The translations under genes and the position numbers were made by a program. DNA of 64,000 nucleotides from Rosistilla carotiformis (GTDB taxonomy: Bacteria; Planctomycetota; Planctomycetia; Pirellulales; Pirellulaceae): NCBI RefSeq assembly GCF_007753095.1, contig NZ_CP036348.1, positions 4,526,001 through 4,590,000 of the forward strand, given 5' to 3'. A model generated the notes under the pieces. It had not been told where the DNA came from. It was given only the letters and a program-made list of their open reading frames with translations, and did not search any database. The first letter of the stretch is position 1; the number at the start of each line of letters is the position of its first letter. Shown one piece after another: positions 38,150 through 47,200 of the stretch.

Positions 38150-39502
38150 TCAGTTTCCGTCGCGTGCCAGGAAGTCGGGCCAGACGACCTCGTTCAGCTT
38201 TTCGTCAGCCAAATCGATCGTTTCGTTGACGTTCAGGTTCCCTTTGGTGATGTGCGCCCCGTTGAGCGCATAGAATCCGGGAAGCGATGTCACGATCGGC
38301 GGCAGCTTTTGAGAGTAGTCGATTGTGGGAAGGGCCATCACGTATTTGGCCCGGCTGATCTGAAACGCTTGCACCTGATCGCGGCTGAAATGGGGATACA
38401 TCTTTTCTAGCGTCGCGAGAAACCGTTCTTGGATCACCGCGTCGGGTTCCTGCAGTCCCGGATCGCTATCGGGCAAATACTTCGGTAGATAGACCAACGC
38501 CCGCCCGCCAAGCTCCTCGCGGTCGACGATCGTCGACATCTCGATCACCGCCGTCAGCGGAACCCAATCATCGGTGATGTTGGTGACATAATAAGGACTG
38601 ATCGATTCGGTCAGCAGCATCGAAGCGCAAACGACTCCGATGTACTCGACGCCCCGCAAACGATCGTGTTCGTCTTTCGTAAGCTCGGGGCAGTGCTGGC
38701 TGATGATTGGCGAAGGGATCGTGCTAATCACGTTGTCGAACGTTTCGATCCGGCCTTCGCCAAAATCGACGGTTAATCCGCCCGCCTCACACCGGGTGAT
38801 CGATAGAACCCCATGGCTGCTCAACAAACGCACGCCATTGCCGCGCAACGTCTCGACAAACCTGTCGATGATCCGCGCGTAACCGCCCGGGACATACCCA
38901 AACATCTCGGTTTTGATCCCACTGCGACGTGCTTTGTACATCCGCGAGATGTAAGACCAGATGAACGCGGCGGACGCTTTCTGATAGGTCTCCCCCAACT
39001 TGGCCCGCAACAACGGCAGCCAGATCTTTTCAAAGGTCCCACGGCCGCTGAGTCGTTTCAGAAAATCGGCGACGTGAATCTGTTCCAGTCGCCGCCAGTT
39101 GCGCAGCTTGGACGTGTAGAAGATCGTGCCTCCGAGCCGCAGTTTTTCGATCAGCGTCAGCGGTGGGAAGTTCAGGAATTCCCAAGAATTCGACATCGAA
39201 TACAGTCGGCCACCGCTGAAGAAACCGGTCCTGGTCGTCACCCAACGGATCTCGTGTTCCAGATCCAGTTCTTTCAACAGCCCGCGCAAATGCGAATCCG
39301 ACAGCAGCGTCACATGATAGAACCGATCCCAGACGACATCGCCCAATGCCCATGCGGAGGTCAATCCGCCAAAGCTGGGGGCAGCCTCACAAACGCTGAC
39401 CTCTTGGCCGCGCTGCGATAAGCGATGCGCCAGCGTCAACCCCGCCATCCCGCCACCAACGACAAGCCACTTCGATTTTCCAGGAGCGTTCAGGGACATC
39501 AT
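38150..39502 (-). CDS. FAD-dependent oxidoreductase, protoporphyrinogen-oxidase/amine-oxidase-like
   Basis: A 450-residue flavoprotein. The Rossmann dinucleotide motif VVGGGMAGLTLAHRL is followed by an acidic residue (VCEAAPSFGGLTSAW) typical of FAD-binding amine-oxidase and protoporphyrinogen-oxidase-like families. The C-terminus PGFYALNGAHITKGNLNVNET is the second FAD contact. Similar proteins sit in polysaccharide or lipid biosynthesis clusters, so the substrate may be a sugar or polyprenyl compound; this cannot be decided here. I chose the tandem ATG at 39502/39499, which has GAGG directly upstream; the longer frame to 39532 begins with non-conserved residues. Confidence 0.85.
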   Translation of the reverse strand: MMSLNAPGKSKWLVVGGGMAGLTLAHRLSQRGQEVSVCEAAPSFGGLTSAWALGDVVWDRFYHVTLLSDSHLRGLLKELDLEHEIRWVTTRTGFFSGGRLYSMSNSWEFLNFPPLTLIEKLRLGGTIFYTSKLRNWRRLEQIHVADFLKRLSGRGTFEKIWLPLLRAKLGETYQKASAAFIWSYISRMYKARRSGIKTEMFGYVPGGYARIIDRFVETLRGNGVRLLSSHGVLSITRCEAGGLTVDFGEGRIETFDNVISTIPSPIISQHCPELTKDEHDRLRGVEYIGVVCASMLLTESISPYYVTNITDDWVPLTAVIEMSTIVDREELGGRALVYLPKYLPDSDPGLQEPDAVIQERFLATLEKMYPHFSRDQVQAFQISRAKYVMALPTIDYSQKLPPIVTSLPGFYALNGAHITKGNLNVNETIDLADEKLNEVVWPDFLARDGN

Positions 39503-39565
39503 GCCTCGATCCATACAGCCCGCGTGCGCCACGGATGGGGCCGGCGGACGGGCAATCCAATAGGG

Positions 39566-40849
39566 CTAAGGTTTCGCAAGCCGATCGGCCAGATACTTTG
39601 CGGGTTTTGCTCGCAATTCATCGCCATCGCCGGGAAAACCTAACGATGCGGTGAAGAAGACCACCGTCGCGTGTTCGCGTGGATTCAGATAGCCCGCTTC
39701 ACGTAAATCGCCCCCCAACAATTTGATCGAAACGGCAACGGCAATGTCACGGACATGCACCGCGATCGGGTCGCGAGTATCGTCGGGCTGATCGGCACCG
39801 ATCGGCATCCGCCGAGCATCGATCGTCAGCGGTTGCAATCTTGGCAGATCGCTGGGGTCACCATATTTGGCGACCACCAACAACGCTTGTTCCAACGATT
39901 CGCTGTATTTCGGGTCGACGGTCTCTTCGCCTGATAGATCGGTTCCGGTCGCGATAAAATCCGCGATCACTTCCCGCGCCAAATCGACCGCTTCGGGGAT
40001 TCGGTGTTGCAGGGCAAAATACATCGCCTGGGGCTGATACGAAACGCTTGCCCGGCGCATCCAAAAACCAACCAGCTTCTGATAGACCGGAGCCAACATC
40101 GCATCCTTTAATGTCTGGCTGGTGACCTGGCTGTTCATGATCCGCACCAACACGCGTTCCACCCCCGGTGGGATCGGCGCCGATCGATCGCCACAGGTCA
40201 ACAGAAGCGCCACCGCATCGCCGCGTTCGGGGGGCAGAAACTCCAGCATCATCCGACGGACGACCAAGTCGGCTGCTTTGTTCGCCGCCACCATCCGCGG
40301 TCCCGGTCCTTTCTCCAGTTCAACCATCAGTTCGCGGTGGGATCGCGCCGCGTCGACGAACAGTTCTCGCGAGGCTTTGCTGTCGCCGATCAAACGGCGG
40401 GCGTAGTCCCAGCCGTCCATCTCATCGCTGCCCCCGGACAGGAACGCGGTGACAGCCGATTCAAAATCGTTGTTGCTCAATCGCGACATCAGGATCCGAA
40501 TTCGCAACTGGACCTCGGGGTCGGGCGTGTCCGCCGCGGCGGCCAACATGGGAATCACGGGTTCGCCAATTTCGATTAACGCTGCCCCGGCCTCTTCACG
40601 GGTCGCAAACTTCGACGAGGACAAGTCGGCGATCAGTTCGTCGATCCGTTGCCGGTCGGCCGCGGTCAGGACAACCGGCGGCTTGGCAGTGGGTTGGGTC
40701 TCGTTGCCGATTGCATCGTCGGAAGCTTCCGCTGGCGTGGCGGCCGGATTCACCGCGGGCTGAGCGGTGGCGACCGCCGCTGGCAAACAACACAGCACCA
40801 GCAACCATCGATGCAGTGAAAGCGAATGGAAGATTTCGCGAGTATTCAA
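39566..40849 (-). CDS. Secreted HEAT-like repeat protein of unknown function
   Basis: A 427-residue protein with a signal peptide (MNTREIFHSLSLHRWLLVLC then CLPAAVATA). An Ala/Pro-rich linker precedes ADRQRIDELIADLSSSKFATREEAG, a motif typical of planctomycete HEAT-like modules that begin with a Leu-Gly-Ser/Asp-Phe-Ala-Thr-Arg-Glu-type helix pair. The remainder is helical. There is no ATG at the start: TTG at 40849, with GAGG nine bases upstream, is the best choice, and TTG at 40864 is an alternative. It lies 64 bp upstream of the FAD oxidoreductase start and may share its transcript. No enzyme motif is visible. Confidence 0.8.
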   Translation of the reverse strand: MNTREIFHSLSLHRWLLVLCCLPAAVATAQPAVNPAATPAEASDDAIGNETQPTAKPPVVLTAADRQRIDELIADLSSSKFATREEAGAALIEIGEPVIPMLAAAADTPDPEVQLRIRILMSRLSNNDFESAVTAFLSGGSDEMDGWDYARRLIGDSKASRELFVDAARSHRELMVELEKGPGPRMVAANKAADLVVRRMMLEFLPPERGDAVALLLTCGDRSAPIPPGVERVLVRIMNSQVTSQTLKDAMLAPVYQKLVGFWMRRASVSYQPQAMYFALQHRIPEAVDLAREVIADFIATGTDLSGEETVDPKYSESLEQALLVVAKYGDPSDLPRLQPLTIDARRMPIGADQPDDTRDPIAVHVRDIAVAVSIKLLGGDLREAGYLNPREHATVVFFTASLGFPGDGDELRAKPAKYLADRLAKP

Positions 40850-41139
40850 TGAAGCAGGCCTCAATCGGGGGTGCTTTAAATTCGACGGTTTCGAAGGATC
40901 CGATGCACGAACGCTTGGATCCGATGGTGGCCGCGATCACGTCGCCGGTCGCGAGCCACTTCCCAAACTTACGCATTGGACCAACAAAAATCAAAATCCG
41001 GACACAGGGGACGCCCCTTTTGACCGTTCCCCCATGGAGGCCTGGGGTTGGCCAGTGGCAAGCTGCGTCAACTTTACCAGTTAATCTTAGCACGGGAAGC
41101 GTCAGCCGCAGAGATTCGGTAAAGCCGCGACGCGAAGGG

Positions 41140-41168
41140 TTGCCGTCGACCGGGGACGTGGCTAGATT
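41140..41168 (+). promoter_or_regulatory. Possible sigma-70 promoter of the cystathionine gamma-synthase gene
   Basis: TTGCCG (41140-41145) and TAGATT (41163-41168) are separated by exactly 17 bp; each matches four of six consensus bases. Transcription would start near 41175 and give a leader of about 224 bases that contains both the antiterminator segment at 41180 and the terminator at 41278. Confidence 0.4.
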
Positions 41169-41179
41169 GAGAGGGTACA

Positions 41180-41313
41180 GGGATTTGCGGCCGCTTGCAG
41201 CCTTCACTGCTAAACAGCCACTCGAATGCTTGGTAAATCGTTCACGGTTTGCCCCCGATAGCCGTCGAGTTTCGCACAGCCGCATCCCCCTGCATGGGAC
41301 GAGCGGCTTTTTT
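41180..41313 (+). promoter_or_regulatory. Attenuator-like leader with mutually exclusive hairpins
   Basis: GGGATTTGCGGC (41180-41191) can pair with GCCGCATCCC (41279-41288): six bases, a two-base bulge, then four bases. The same GCCGCATCCC segment is the 5' arm of the terminator, where it pairs with GGGAcgaGCGGC (41296-41307). Between them lie CTCGA/TCGAG (41221-41225 with 41265-41269) enclosing GGTAAA/TTTGCC (41232-41237 with 41248-41253). This is the layout of a riboswitch or attenuator expression platform. No known SAM, SAH or cobalamin aptamer core is recognisable. It lies upstream of the enzyme that commits homoserine to methionine synthesis, so a methionine or SAM signal is plausible but unproven. 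Confidence 0.5.
41278..41313 (+). terminator. Intrinsic terminator inside the cystathionine gamma-synthase leader
   Basis: AGCCGC-a-TCCC (41278-41288) pairs with GGGA-cga-GCGGCT (41296-41308) around a seven-base loop and is followed by a run of six T (41308-41313). No plus-strand gene ends nearby (the previous plus-strand gene stops at 33060), and the sequence is T-rich only on the plus side. It therefore acts 85 bp in front of the next gene. Confidence 0.75.
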
Positions 41314-41398
41314 CGTAGACTGATTTTGAGATGCACCGACTGCGGCTTGCCGCTCGCCAGCGGTTCAAAACACGCGTTACGGAAAGCGATACCTCAGC

Positions 41399-42619
41399 AT
41401 GGCTACCGACACAGTGGAACAAAACAGCGCAAAGCAGGAACAGTCGAAACATCAGGGCATGAGCACCAAGAGTGTTCACGCAGGCGAAGACCGGCAAAAA
41501 CCGGGGGACGCGATTGCCGATCCGATCTTCTGTTCATCGACCTTCACATTCCGAACCACCGACGACGTGATCGATTACTGTGAAGGCCGCAGCGACCGCG
41601 AGGAATACGGTCGTTACGGAAACCCCAATGAACGCAGTGTCGAACGCAAGTTGGCGGCGCTCGATTGTGGCGAAGCGGCAATCGTCTACGGCAGCGGGAT
41701 GGCGGCGATCGTCGGCCTGTTGATGGCAAAATTGAACGCCGGCGACGAGATCGTCTTCTTCGATCAATGTTACCACCGCAGCCGCGAATTCTGCAGCAAG
41801 CATCTGGCCCGTTTTGGCGTCGTCACACGGCAAGTGCCGACGGGCGATTACGACGCGATGGAAGCGGCGATCAACGAAAACACGCGGATGCTGGTCAGCG
41901 AATCGCCGACCAACCCTCACTTGACCTGCATCGATCTGGAACAATTCGTGGCGTTGGGCAAGGCGCACGAAGTGGAAACGCTGATCGACGCGACACTGGC
42001 CACTCCGTACAACATCCAACCGCTGGAATATGGCGTCGATTACGTCCTCCATTCGGCGACCAAATATTTGGGTGGGCACAACGACCTGTTGGCGGGCGTG
42101 ATCGTGGGCGGTGCCGAAGCGTTGGAACCGGTTCGCAATTTGCGAGGCATCATGGGTGCGGTGAACTCTCCGCACAACATGTATCTGTTGGAACGTGGAC
42201 TGAAGACCTTCGAACTTCGCATGCAACGGCACAACGCCAACGGTCAAGCGATCGCGGAATTCCTGGAATCGCATCCGCGCGTCGAACGCGTTTATTACCC
42301 CGGTCTGAAGTCGCATCCGACTCACGAGATCGCAGCCCAGACGATGCGTGGCTTCGGTGGCTTGGTGACCTTTACGATCAAGGGCGCCGACATGCGTCAA
42401 ACGGCCAACATCGTCGATGCGGCACGAATTCCGCGGATCGCACCGAGTCTGGGTGGAGTCGAATCGCTGATCGAACAACCGTTGGTCATGAGTTATTACA
42501 AGTGCACGCCAGAGCAGCGGGCATCGTATGGCATCGCCGACAACATGATCCGCATGTCGTGCGGGATCGAAAACACCGAGGATTTGATCGCGGATCTGGA
42601 ACAAGCGCTCCAAGCGTAG
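41399..42619 (+). CDS. metB: Cystathionine gamma-synthase, plant-type PLP enzyme
   Basis: A 406-residue PLP-dependent trans-sulfuration enzyme. The PLP lysine is in LHSATKYLGGHND (Lys222). EYGRYGNPNERSVERKLAAL and SESPTNPHLTCIDLE are family signatures. The segment DQCYHRSREF (Tyr125) replaces the usual LYGGT motif and resembles DCYRKTRIF of plant cystathionine gamma-synthases. The same holds for GVESLIEQPLVMSYY and NSPHNMYLLERGLKT. I therefore favour gamma-synthase over gamma-lyase, although lyase or methionine gamma-lyase activity cannot be excluded by eye. The start may be the ATG at 41399 or 41459 (MSTKSVHAGE, the usual family start). A terminator follows the gene, and an attenuator-like leader precedes it. 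Confidence 0.85.
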   Translation: MATDTVEQNSAKQEQSKHQGMSTKSVHAGEDRQKPGDAIADPIFCSSTFTFRTTDDVIDYCEGRSDREEYGRYGNPNERSVERKLAALDCGEAAIVYGSGMAAIVGLLMAKLNAGDEIVFFDQCYHRSREFCSKHLARFGVVTRQVPTGDYDAMEAAINENTRMLVSESPTNPHLTCIDLEQFVALGKAHEVETLIDATLATPYNIQPLEYGVDYVLHSATKYLGGHNDLLAGVIVGGAEALEPVRNLRGIMGAVNSPHNMYLLERGLKTFELRMQRHNANGQAIAEFLESHPRVERVYYPGLKSHPTHEIAAQTMRGFGGLVTFTIKGADMRQTANIVDAARIPRIAPSLGGVESLIEQPLVMSYYKCTPEQRASYGIADNMIRMSCGIENTEDLIADLEQALQA

Positions 42620-42648
42620 CCACAGCGGCCGATCGAAGTCCAGCAACC

Positions 42649-42679
42649 AAAGGCCAGGCTGCCCCGCCTGGCCTTTTCC
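42649..42679 (+). terminator. Terminator after the cystathionine gamma-synthase gene
   Basis: AAAGGCCAGGC (42649-42659) and GCCTGGCCTTT (42666-42676) form an 11-bp stem with a TGCCCC loop, followed by TTTCC. It separates the gene from glnA, which therefore probably has its own promoter within the next 100 bases, although no consensus boxes are clear there. Confidence 0.8.
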
Positions 42680-42785
42680 ATTTCCATCGAAGTCATTCCG
42701 ACTCCCGACGCGGGGGCAAAGATGCTACAACGATAGGGAAACGAATTCACAACGAGGCAGTTACCTGCATGCCCGGAGCAAACTG

Positions 42786-44210
42786 ATGGCGAGCGTAAAG
42801 ACCCCGCAAGACGTGTTGTCGATGTGTCGACAACACGATGTCAAAGCGGTCGACTTTCGATTTACCGACTTTCTGGGCGTATGGCATCATAAGACGGTTC
42901 CCGTTTCCGAACTCAACGAAGATCTATTCGAAGATGGCACGGGCTTTGATGGATCGAGCCTACACGGCTGGCAATCGGTCCATGAGAGCGACATGCTTTT
43001 GGTACCACAGCCAGAAACCGCGTTCCTGGATCCGTTTAATGATTTGCAGACCTTGAATCTGATCTGCAATGTGCAAGATCCGATCACGGCCGACGCGTAC
43101 CCTCGCGATCCGCGATACATTGCCCGCAAAGCGGCCGGCTACCTCACATCGACCGGAATCGCCGACACCGCGTACATTGGTGCCGAAGCGGAATTTTTTG
43201 TCCTCGACGACGTGCGGTTTGACCTGACGCCACAAGGATCGTTTTACAGCATCGACAGCATCGAAGCCCCCTGGAATCGCGGGCGTCAGGAATCGCCCAA
43301 CCTGGGACACAAGATGCGTTCGCAAGCGGGCTATTTCCCCTGCCCGCCAGCGGATCAATTGTTCGACCTTCGCAACGAAATCATGCAGACATTGATCGAG
43401 ATCGGATTGAATGTCGAGTGCCATCACCATGAAGTGGGCGCGGCCGGTCAATGCGAAATCGATCTGCGGTTCGATCAATTGATCCGCACCGCCGACATGA
43501 TGATGATGTACAAATACGTTGTGAAAAACGTGGCTCGGCGGCACGGAAAAACGGCCACCTTCATGCCCAAACCGATCGCTGGCGAATTCGGCTCGGGGAT
43601 GCACACCCACCTGTCGCTTTGGAAGGACGGAGATCCGTTGTTCGCCGGTTCGGGCTATGCTGGCCTCAGCGATCTCGCGGTCCATGCGATTGGCGGCATC
43701 CTGCACCACGCCCCCGCGTTGCTCGCCTTTACCAATCCGACGACCAACAGTTATCGGCGTTTGCTTCCCGGATACGAGGCTCCCGTCCACTTGGCTTACG
43801 GGCGCCGCAACCGATCGGTCGCCTGCCGGGTGCCGATGTACAGCCCCAACCCCAAGGCGAAGCGGCTCGAATTCCGCTGTCCCGACCCCAGCAGCAATCC
43901 TTACCTCGCGTTCTCCGCGATCGTCATGGCAATGATCGACGGTATCTCCAATCGGATCAGCCCCGGCGAACCGATGGACAAAGATCTGTTCAAGGTCCCC
44001 GCCGACGAATTGGCCGGGCTGCGTACGACGCCGGCTTCGTTGGACGAAGCCTTGCGAGCGCTCGAAGAGGACAATGATTTCTTACGCGTCGGAGACGTCT
44101 TTAGCGAAGATGTGATCAGTAGTTGGATTCGGACGAAGCGTGAGTTGGAGATCCTTCCGACACGCTCGCAACCCACGCCGCTGGAATACTGCCTGTACTT
44201 CGACGTCTAA
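42786..44210 (+). CDS. glnA: Glutamine synthetase type I, adenylylation Tyr replaced by Phe
   Basis: A 474-residue type I glutamine synthetase, close to the 469 residues of E. coli GlnA. Landmarks are FDGSSLHGWQSVHESDM, GAEAEFFV, EVGAAGQCEIDLRF, the ammonium/glutamate loop FGSGMHTHLSLW, LLPGYEAPVHLAYGRRNRS and RLEFRCPDPSSNPYLAF. The region that in E. coli reads MDKNLYDLPPEE (Tyr397, the site of AMP attachment) here reads MDKDLFKVPADEL, with Phe402 (codon 43989-43991). The enzyme is GSI-beta-like in length, but the hydroxyl needed for adenylylation is missing, so it is probably not controlled by GlnE. GGAG lies seven bases before the ATG. Confidence 0.96.
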   Translation: MASVKTPQDVLSMCRQHDVKAVDFRFTDFLGVWHHKTVPVSELNEDLFEDGTGFDGSSLHGWQSVHESDMLLVPQPETAFLDPFNDLQTLNLICNVQDPITADAYPRDPRYIARKAAGYLTSTGIADTAYIGAEAEFFVLDDVRFDLTPQGSFYSIDSIEAPWNRGRQESPNLGHKMRSQAGYFPCPPADQLFDLRNEIMQTLIEIGLNVECHHHEVGAAGQCEIDLRFDQLIRTADMMMMYKYVVKNVARRHGKTATFMPKPIAGEFGSGMHTHLSLWKDGDPLFAGSGYAGLSDLAVHAIGGILHHAPALLAFTNPTTNSYRRLLPGYEAPVHLAYGRRNRSVACRVPMYSPNPKAKRLEFRCPDPSSNPYLAFSAIVMAMIDGISNRISPGEPMDKDLFKVPADELAGLRTTPASLDEALRALEEDNDFLRVGDVFSEDVISSWIRTKRELEILPTRSQPTPLEYCLYFDV

Positions 44211-44271
44211 GTGTTCACACGTCTGTGATGCATGGCGATGCGGTTCCACAAAGGTTGCGGCGATCATTCGC

Positions 44272-47200
44272 TTAGAGCAACCATTGTGCAAAGGCTTCCT
44301 CCAACGGATCGCTCTGGGTCGAAGCCTTTTGCGTAGACTCCGAGTCCGTGGGAGGTGGCGTCCGATCGATCCGCTGCCTCGAAGCGGGACTGCCAAAGTC
44401 GCTGATGCGCTCGACCGAGGATTCCTGCAGACGTGATTCGGTTTCGAGCGTTGCATCTTCGACAATCGCAGAAACGGATACTTGAATCGGCGGCACGTCC
44501 TGCGGAAATTCACCGGAACCTGCGGTTCGCCTGGCGACATAGTTGATCACGCGAAGCGCGTCGATCGGGGTCAATAGCGTGTCGCGGTTGGTATCGTAAA
44601 ACCGCCCCGGAAAATCGGGCCCCAGGTCAACCGCCGAAACCAGCCCCGACAAACCGACCATCAGGTCTTTGCGGTGCAATTGATTCAGAATTTGCAAGAC
44701 GTCAATCGCCGTGACCTCGCCACTGTTGTTGACGTCTAAGTGTTGCAAAGGATTGGTCCAGTCGCCGTATCCGGTAATCCGCAGCGTGACGCCATCGAGG
44801 GTTAACACGTGGAAGAATTCTTCGCCTTCGGATTCGAAACGCGTCACCTTCCAATCCCCTAGGAACGAGGGCGCATCCTTCGGGTCCAATCGCAGGGTCA
44901 ATCGGTTTTCCGACGCCGTCACCTCAGCTATCGCTGCGGCATCCAAAACAATCGCGTCGGAACCTTCGCCAATCATGCTGATGGATTCGACATCTGAAAA
45001 CCATTGCGATTGTGTTCGCAGATCGATCGATTGGTTGTCATCGGGCCAAACAATCGCATCATTGCCATCCCCCGCATTGAAGCCAACGTTCAAGGTGGCC
45101 GATCCCAGATCGCCATAGCTCAGCGTGTCGTCTCCACGCGTCGCATCGACCCGCACTCCCAACAGCAGACTGTGGTCCGCCGAGAATAGAACGCGTTCGT
45201 TCTGCGTGACGACGATCAAGTCTTCGTCGCGATGAATCGACGTCTCTCCCGTTTCCGTCTGGATCCCCACCTGAGCCCCCGCGTCGCCATCGACCAACAT
45301 AACTTGGTAATCTTCGACCTCTCCATCATCCGCCGCTCCGAAACTGGCCAATCCCCCAGCGGAACTGAATCGAAAACGGCCGAAGGTCCGACCAGGATCC
45401 GCACCTGCAGGGATGCTGATCGGAACGATGTTGTCCCCCGCCTGCAGCGTGAGCGACACTGCGATTTGTTCTGCCGGATCGGTCCAATCGTCATCGTGGT
45501 TGAAGTCGATCCACGCATCCAACTTGCCCGCGCCCGACGCGTTCACGCGGAGACTGGAGGTCGATCCAAAGCTTTCCGAAACGACGATGTCCGTCAGAAA
45601 GACAACTCCGTCATCCGCATCGTCGGCGTCTGCATCGTTGCTAGGCCGACCATCGCGTTCCAAGGTGGGTGCGGAGCCTAAGAAGAGGTCGCTGCCAGTA
45701 TGCCGTGCCCCGTTGCTTTGGAGCGTTGTGGGATAGTCGGCGGGCGCGTCGCCGAAATCGATTTCGGGAGGCGGAAGTTCATCATCGAAATTGGTGAGCA
45801 CCACCTCGTTGCCCCTCCCACCATAGGCCTCGTCGTTGGAAACGCTTGGCCCCAATTGAACCGTGACCGTGGTGTCGCCATCCAAGACAGTATCGTCGAC
45901 GCCGCTAACCGTCACCGTCTGCGGGGTCAACGCGTTTGCCGGCGTAAAGGTGATCGACGACTCGCTGACCGACGCTTCGGATGGATCGGACGAAGTGATG
46001 GGGATGACGACGTTCGCAAACGGGATCGTGCTGAGCACAATCGAGATCTCAAACGAGCCTCCCGATTCGCTGGTGGTCGGACTCGCCGGCGCGGCCACCA
46101 GGACCTCTGCGGTATCGTCGTCCAAATTGGTGACTGCGATATCGGGGACGTCGATACTCTGATACTTAGAATCGTCGGTAGACGGTACCGTGACGATCGT
46201 CAACAAAACGTCGCCGTCATCGAAATCGTCGTTCAGACCGGTGACGGTTACCGAAATCGGTTCCGTTCCGTTAGCGGGAGTAAACACGATCGACGAATTG
46301 GAGAGGCTCGCTTCGGACGAATCGCTGACCGACAAGTTTAAAGTGACCGGACTAACCGGAACGGTGTCCAGGGCAACGCGAAACGTCGCGGTCTGGGTGC
46401 CCGATTCGTTGACGACCAAATTCTCCGTACCAACAAGAGAAATGCCCGCAACGTCAACATCGCGGTTGATTCCGGTGACGTCGGCGGCGGCTAACCCGCT
46501 GTAGCCAGCATCGCTGCTGATCGCCGCGTGGGTGATAATCGTAAACGCCGCGTCGTCATCGTCGACCCGATCGGGGCGTCCCGTGACGGTGACGGTTTGC
46601 GGCGTGTTCCAATTGGCGGTGTTAAAGGTCAATGAATTCGCCGAGAGCGTGGCTTCATTGGGATCGGATGAAACCAAGGGAATCGTCACGGTTGCCGTGG
46701 GTTGAGAATCCAACACGACGGTAAAGGTGTCGGTGCCACCGTCTTCGGTCGTCGTGAGCCCCGATGTCTTGGAGAGCCGGATTCCCGTTCCGTCGTCATC
46801 GAGGTTCCGCACCACGACATCGTCGGGATCGATGCCGTGGTAAAACGGATCGTTGCTGACAATCGGCGCCGTAATGATCGAATACTCGGCGTCCCCGTCG
46901 TCGATCAAATCGTTGACGCCCGATACCGTAATCGTTCGTGGCGTGGTGGCGTTAGCGGGAGTCAGCGTGATCTGCTGTGGCGAAACGGTCCCTTCGCTGG
47001 TGTCCGAACTGGAGAGGGCGATCACGACGTCGGCCAACGGCAGCGCCCCCAACGCAATCGTGAAGGTTTGCGATGAGCCATCTTCACGCGTCTGCAGTCC
47101 GGCTACCGGAGTGACGATGACGCTGGGATGATCGACGATCGTACCAAAGGCCATTCCGAATCGATCGTCCCCTGCCACATTGGGATCATCGTCGAGATCG

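Larger units (their letters stand above)
40850..41398 (+). other. Divergent intergenic region containing the cystathionine gamma-synthase leader
   Basis: The 549 bases hold the leader of the next plus-strand gene: a possible promoter at 41140-41168, stem-loops at 41221-41269 and an intrinsic terminator at 41278-41313, all before the start codon at 41399. The first part (40850-41130) shows nothing clear and should contain the promoter of the divergent HEAT-like gene. Confidence 0.6.

Noticed and set aside
41226-41261. An 11-codon leader peptide (MLGKSFTVCPR) in the cystathionine gamma-synthase leader
   Set aside because: It has no Shine-Dalgarno sequence and only one Cys and one Met, so peptide-mediated attenuation is not supported; the RNA-pairing model is simpler.
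41100-41280. A known SAM-I/SAM-II/SAH or cobalamin riboswitch
   Set aside because: None of the conserved core strings I know from these classes is present; only the expression-platform logic is seen. A covariance-model search would decide.
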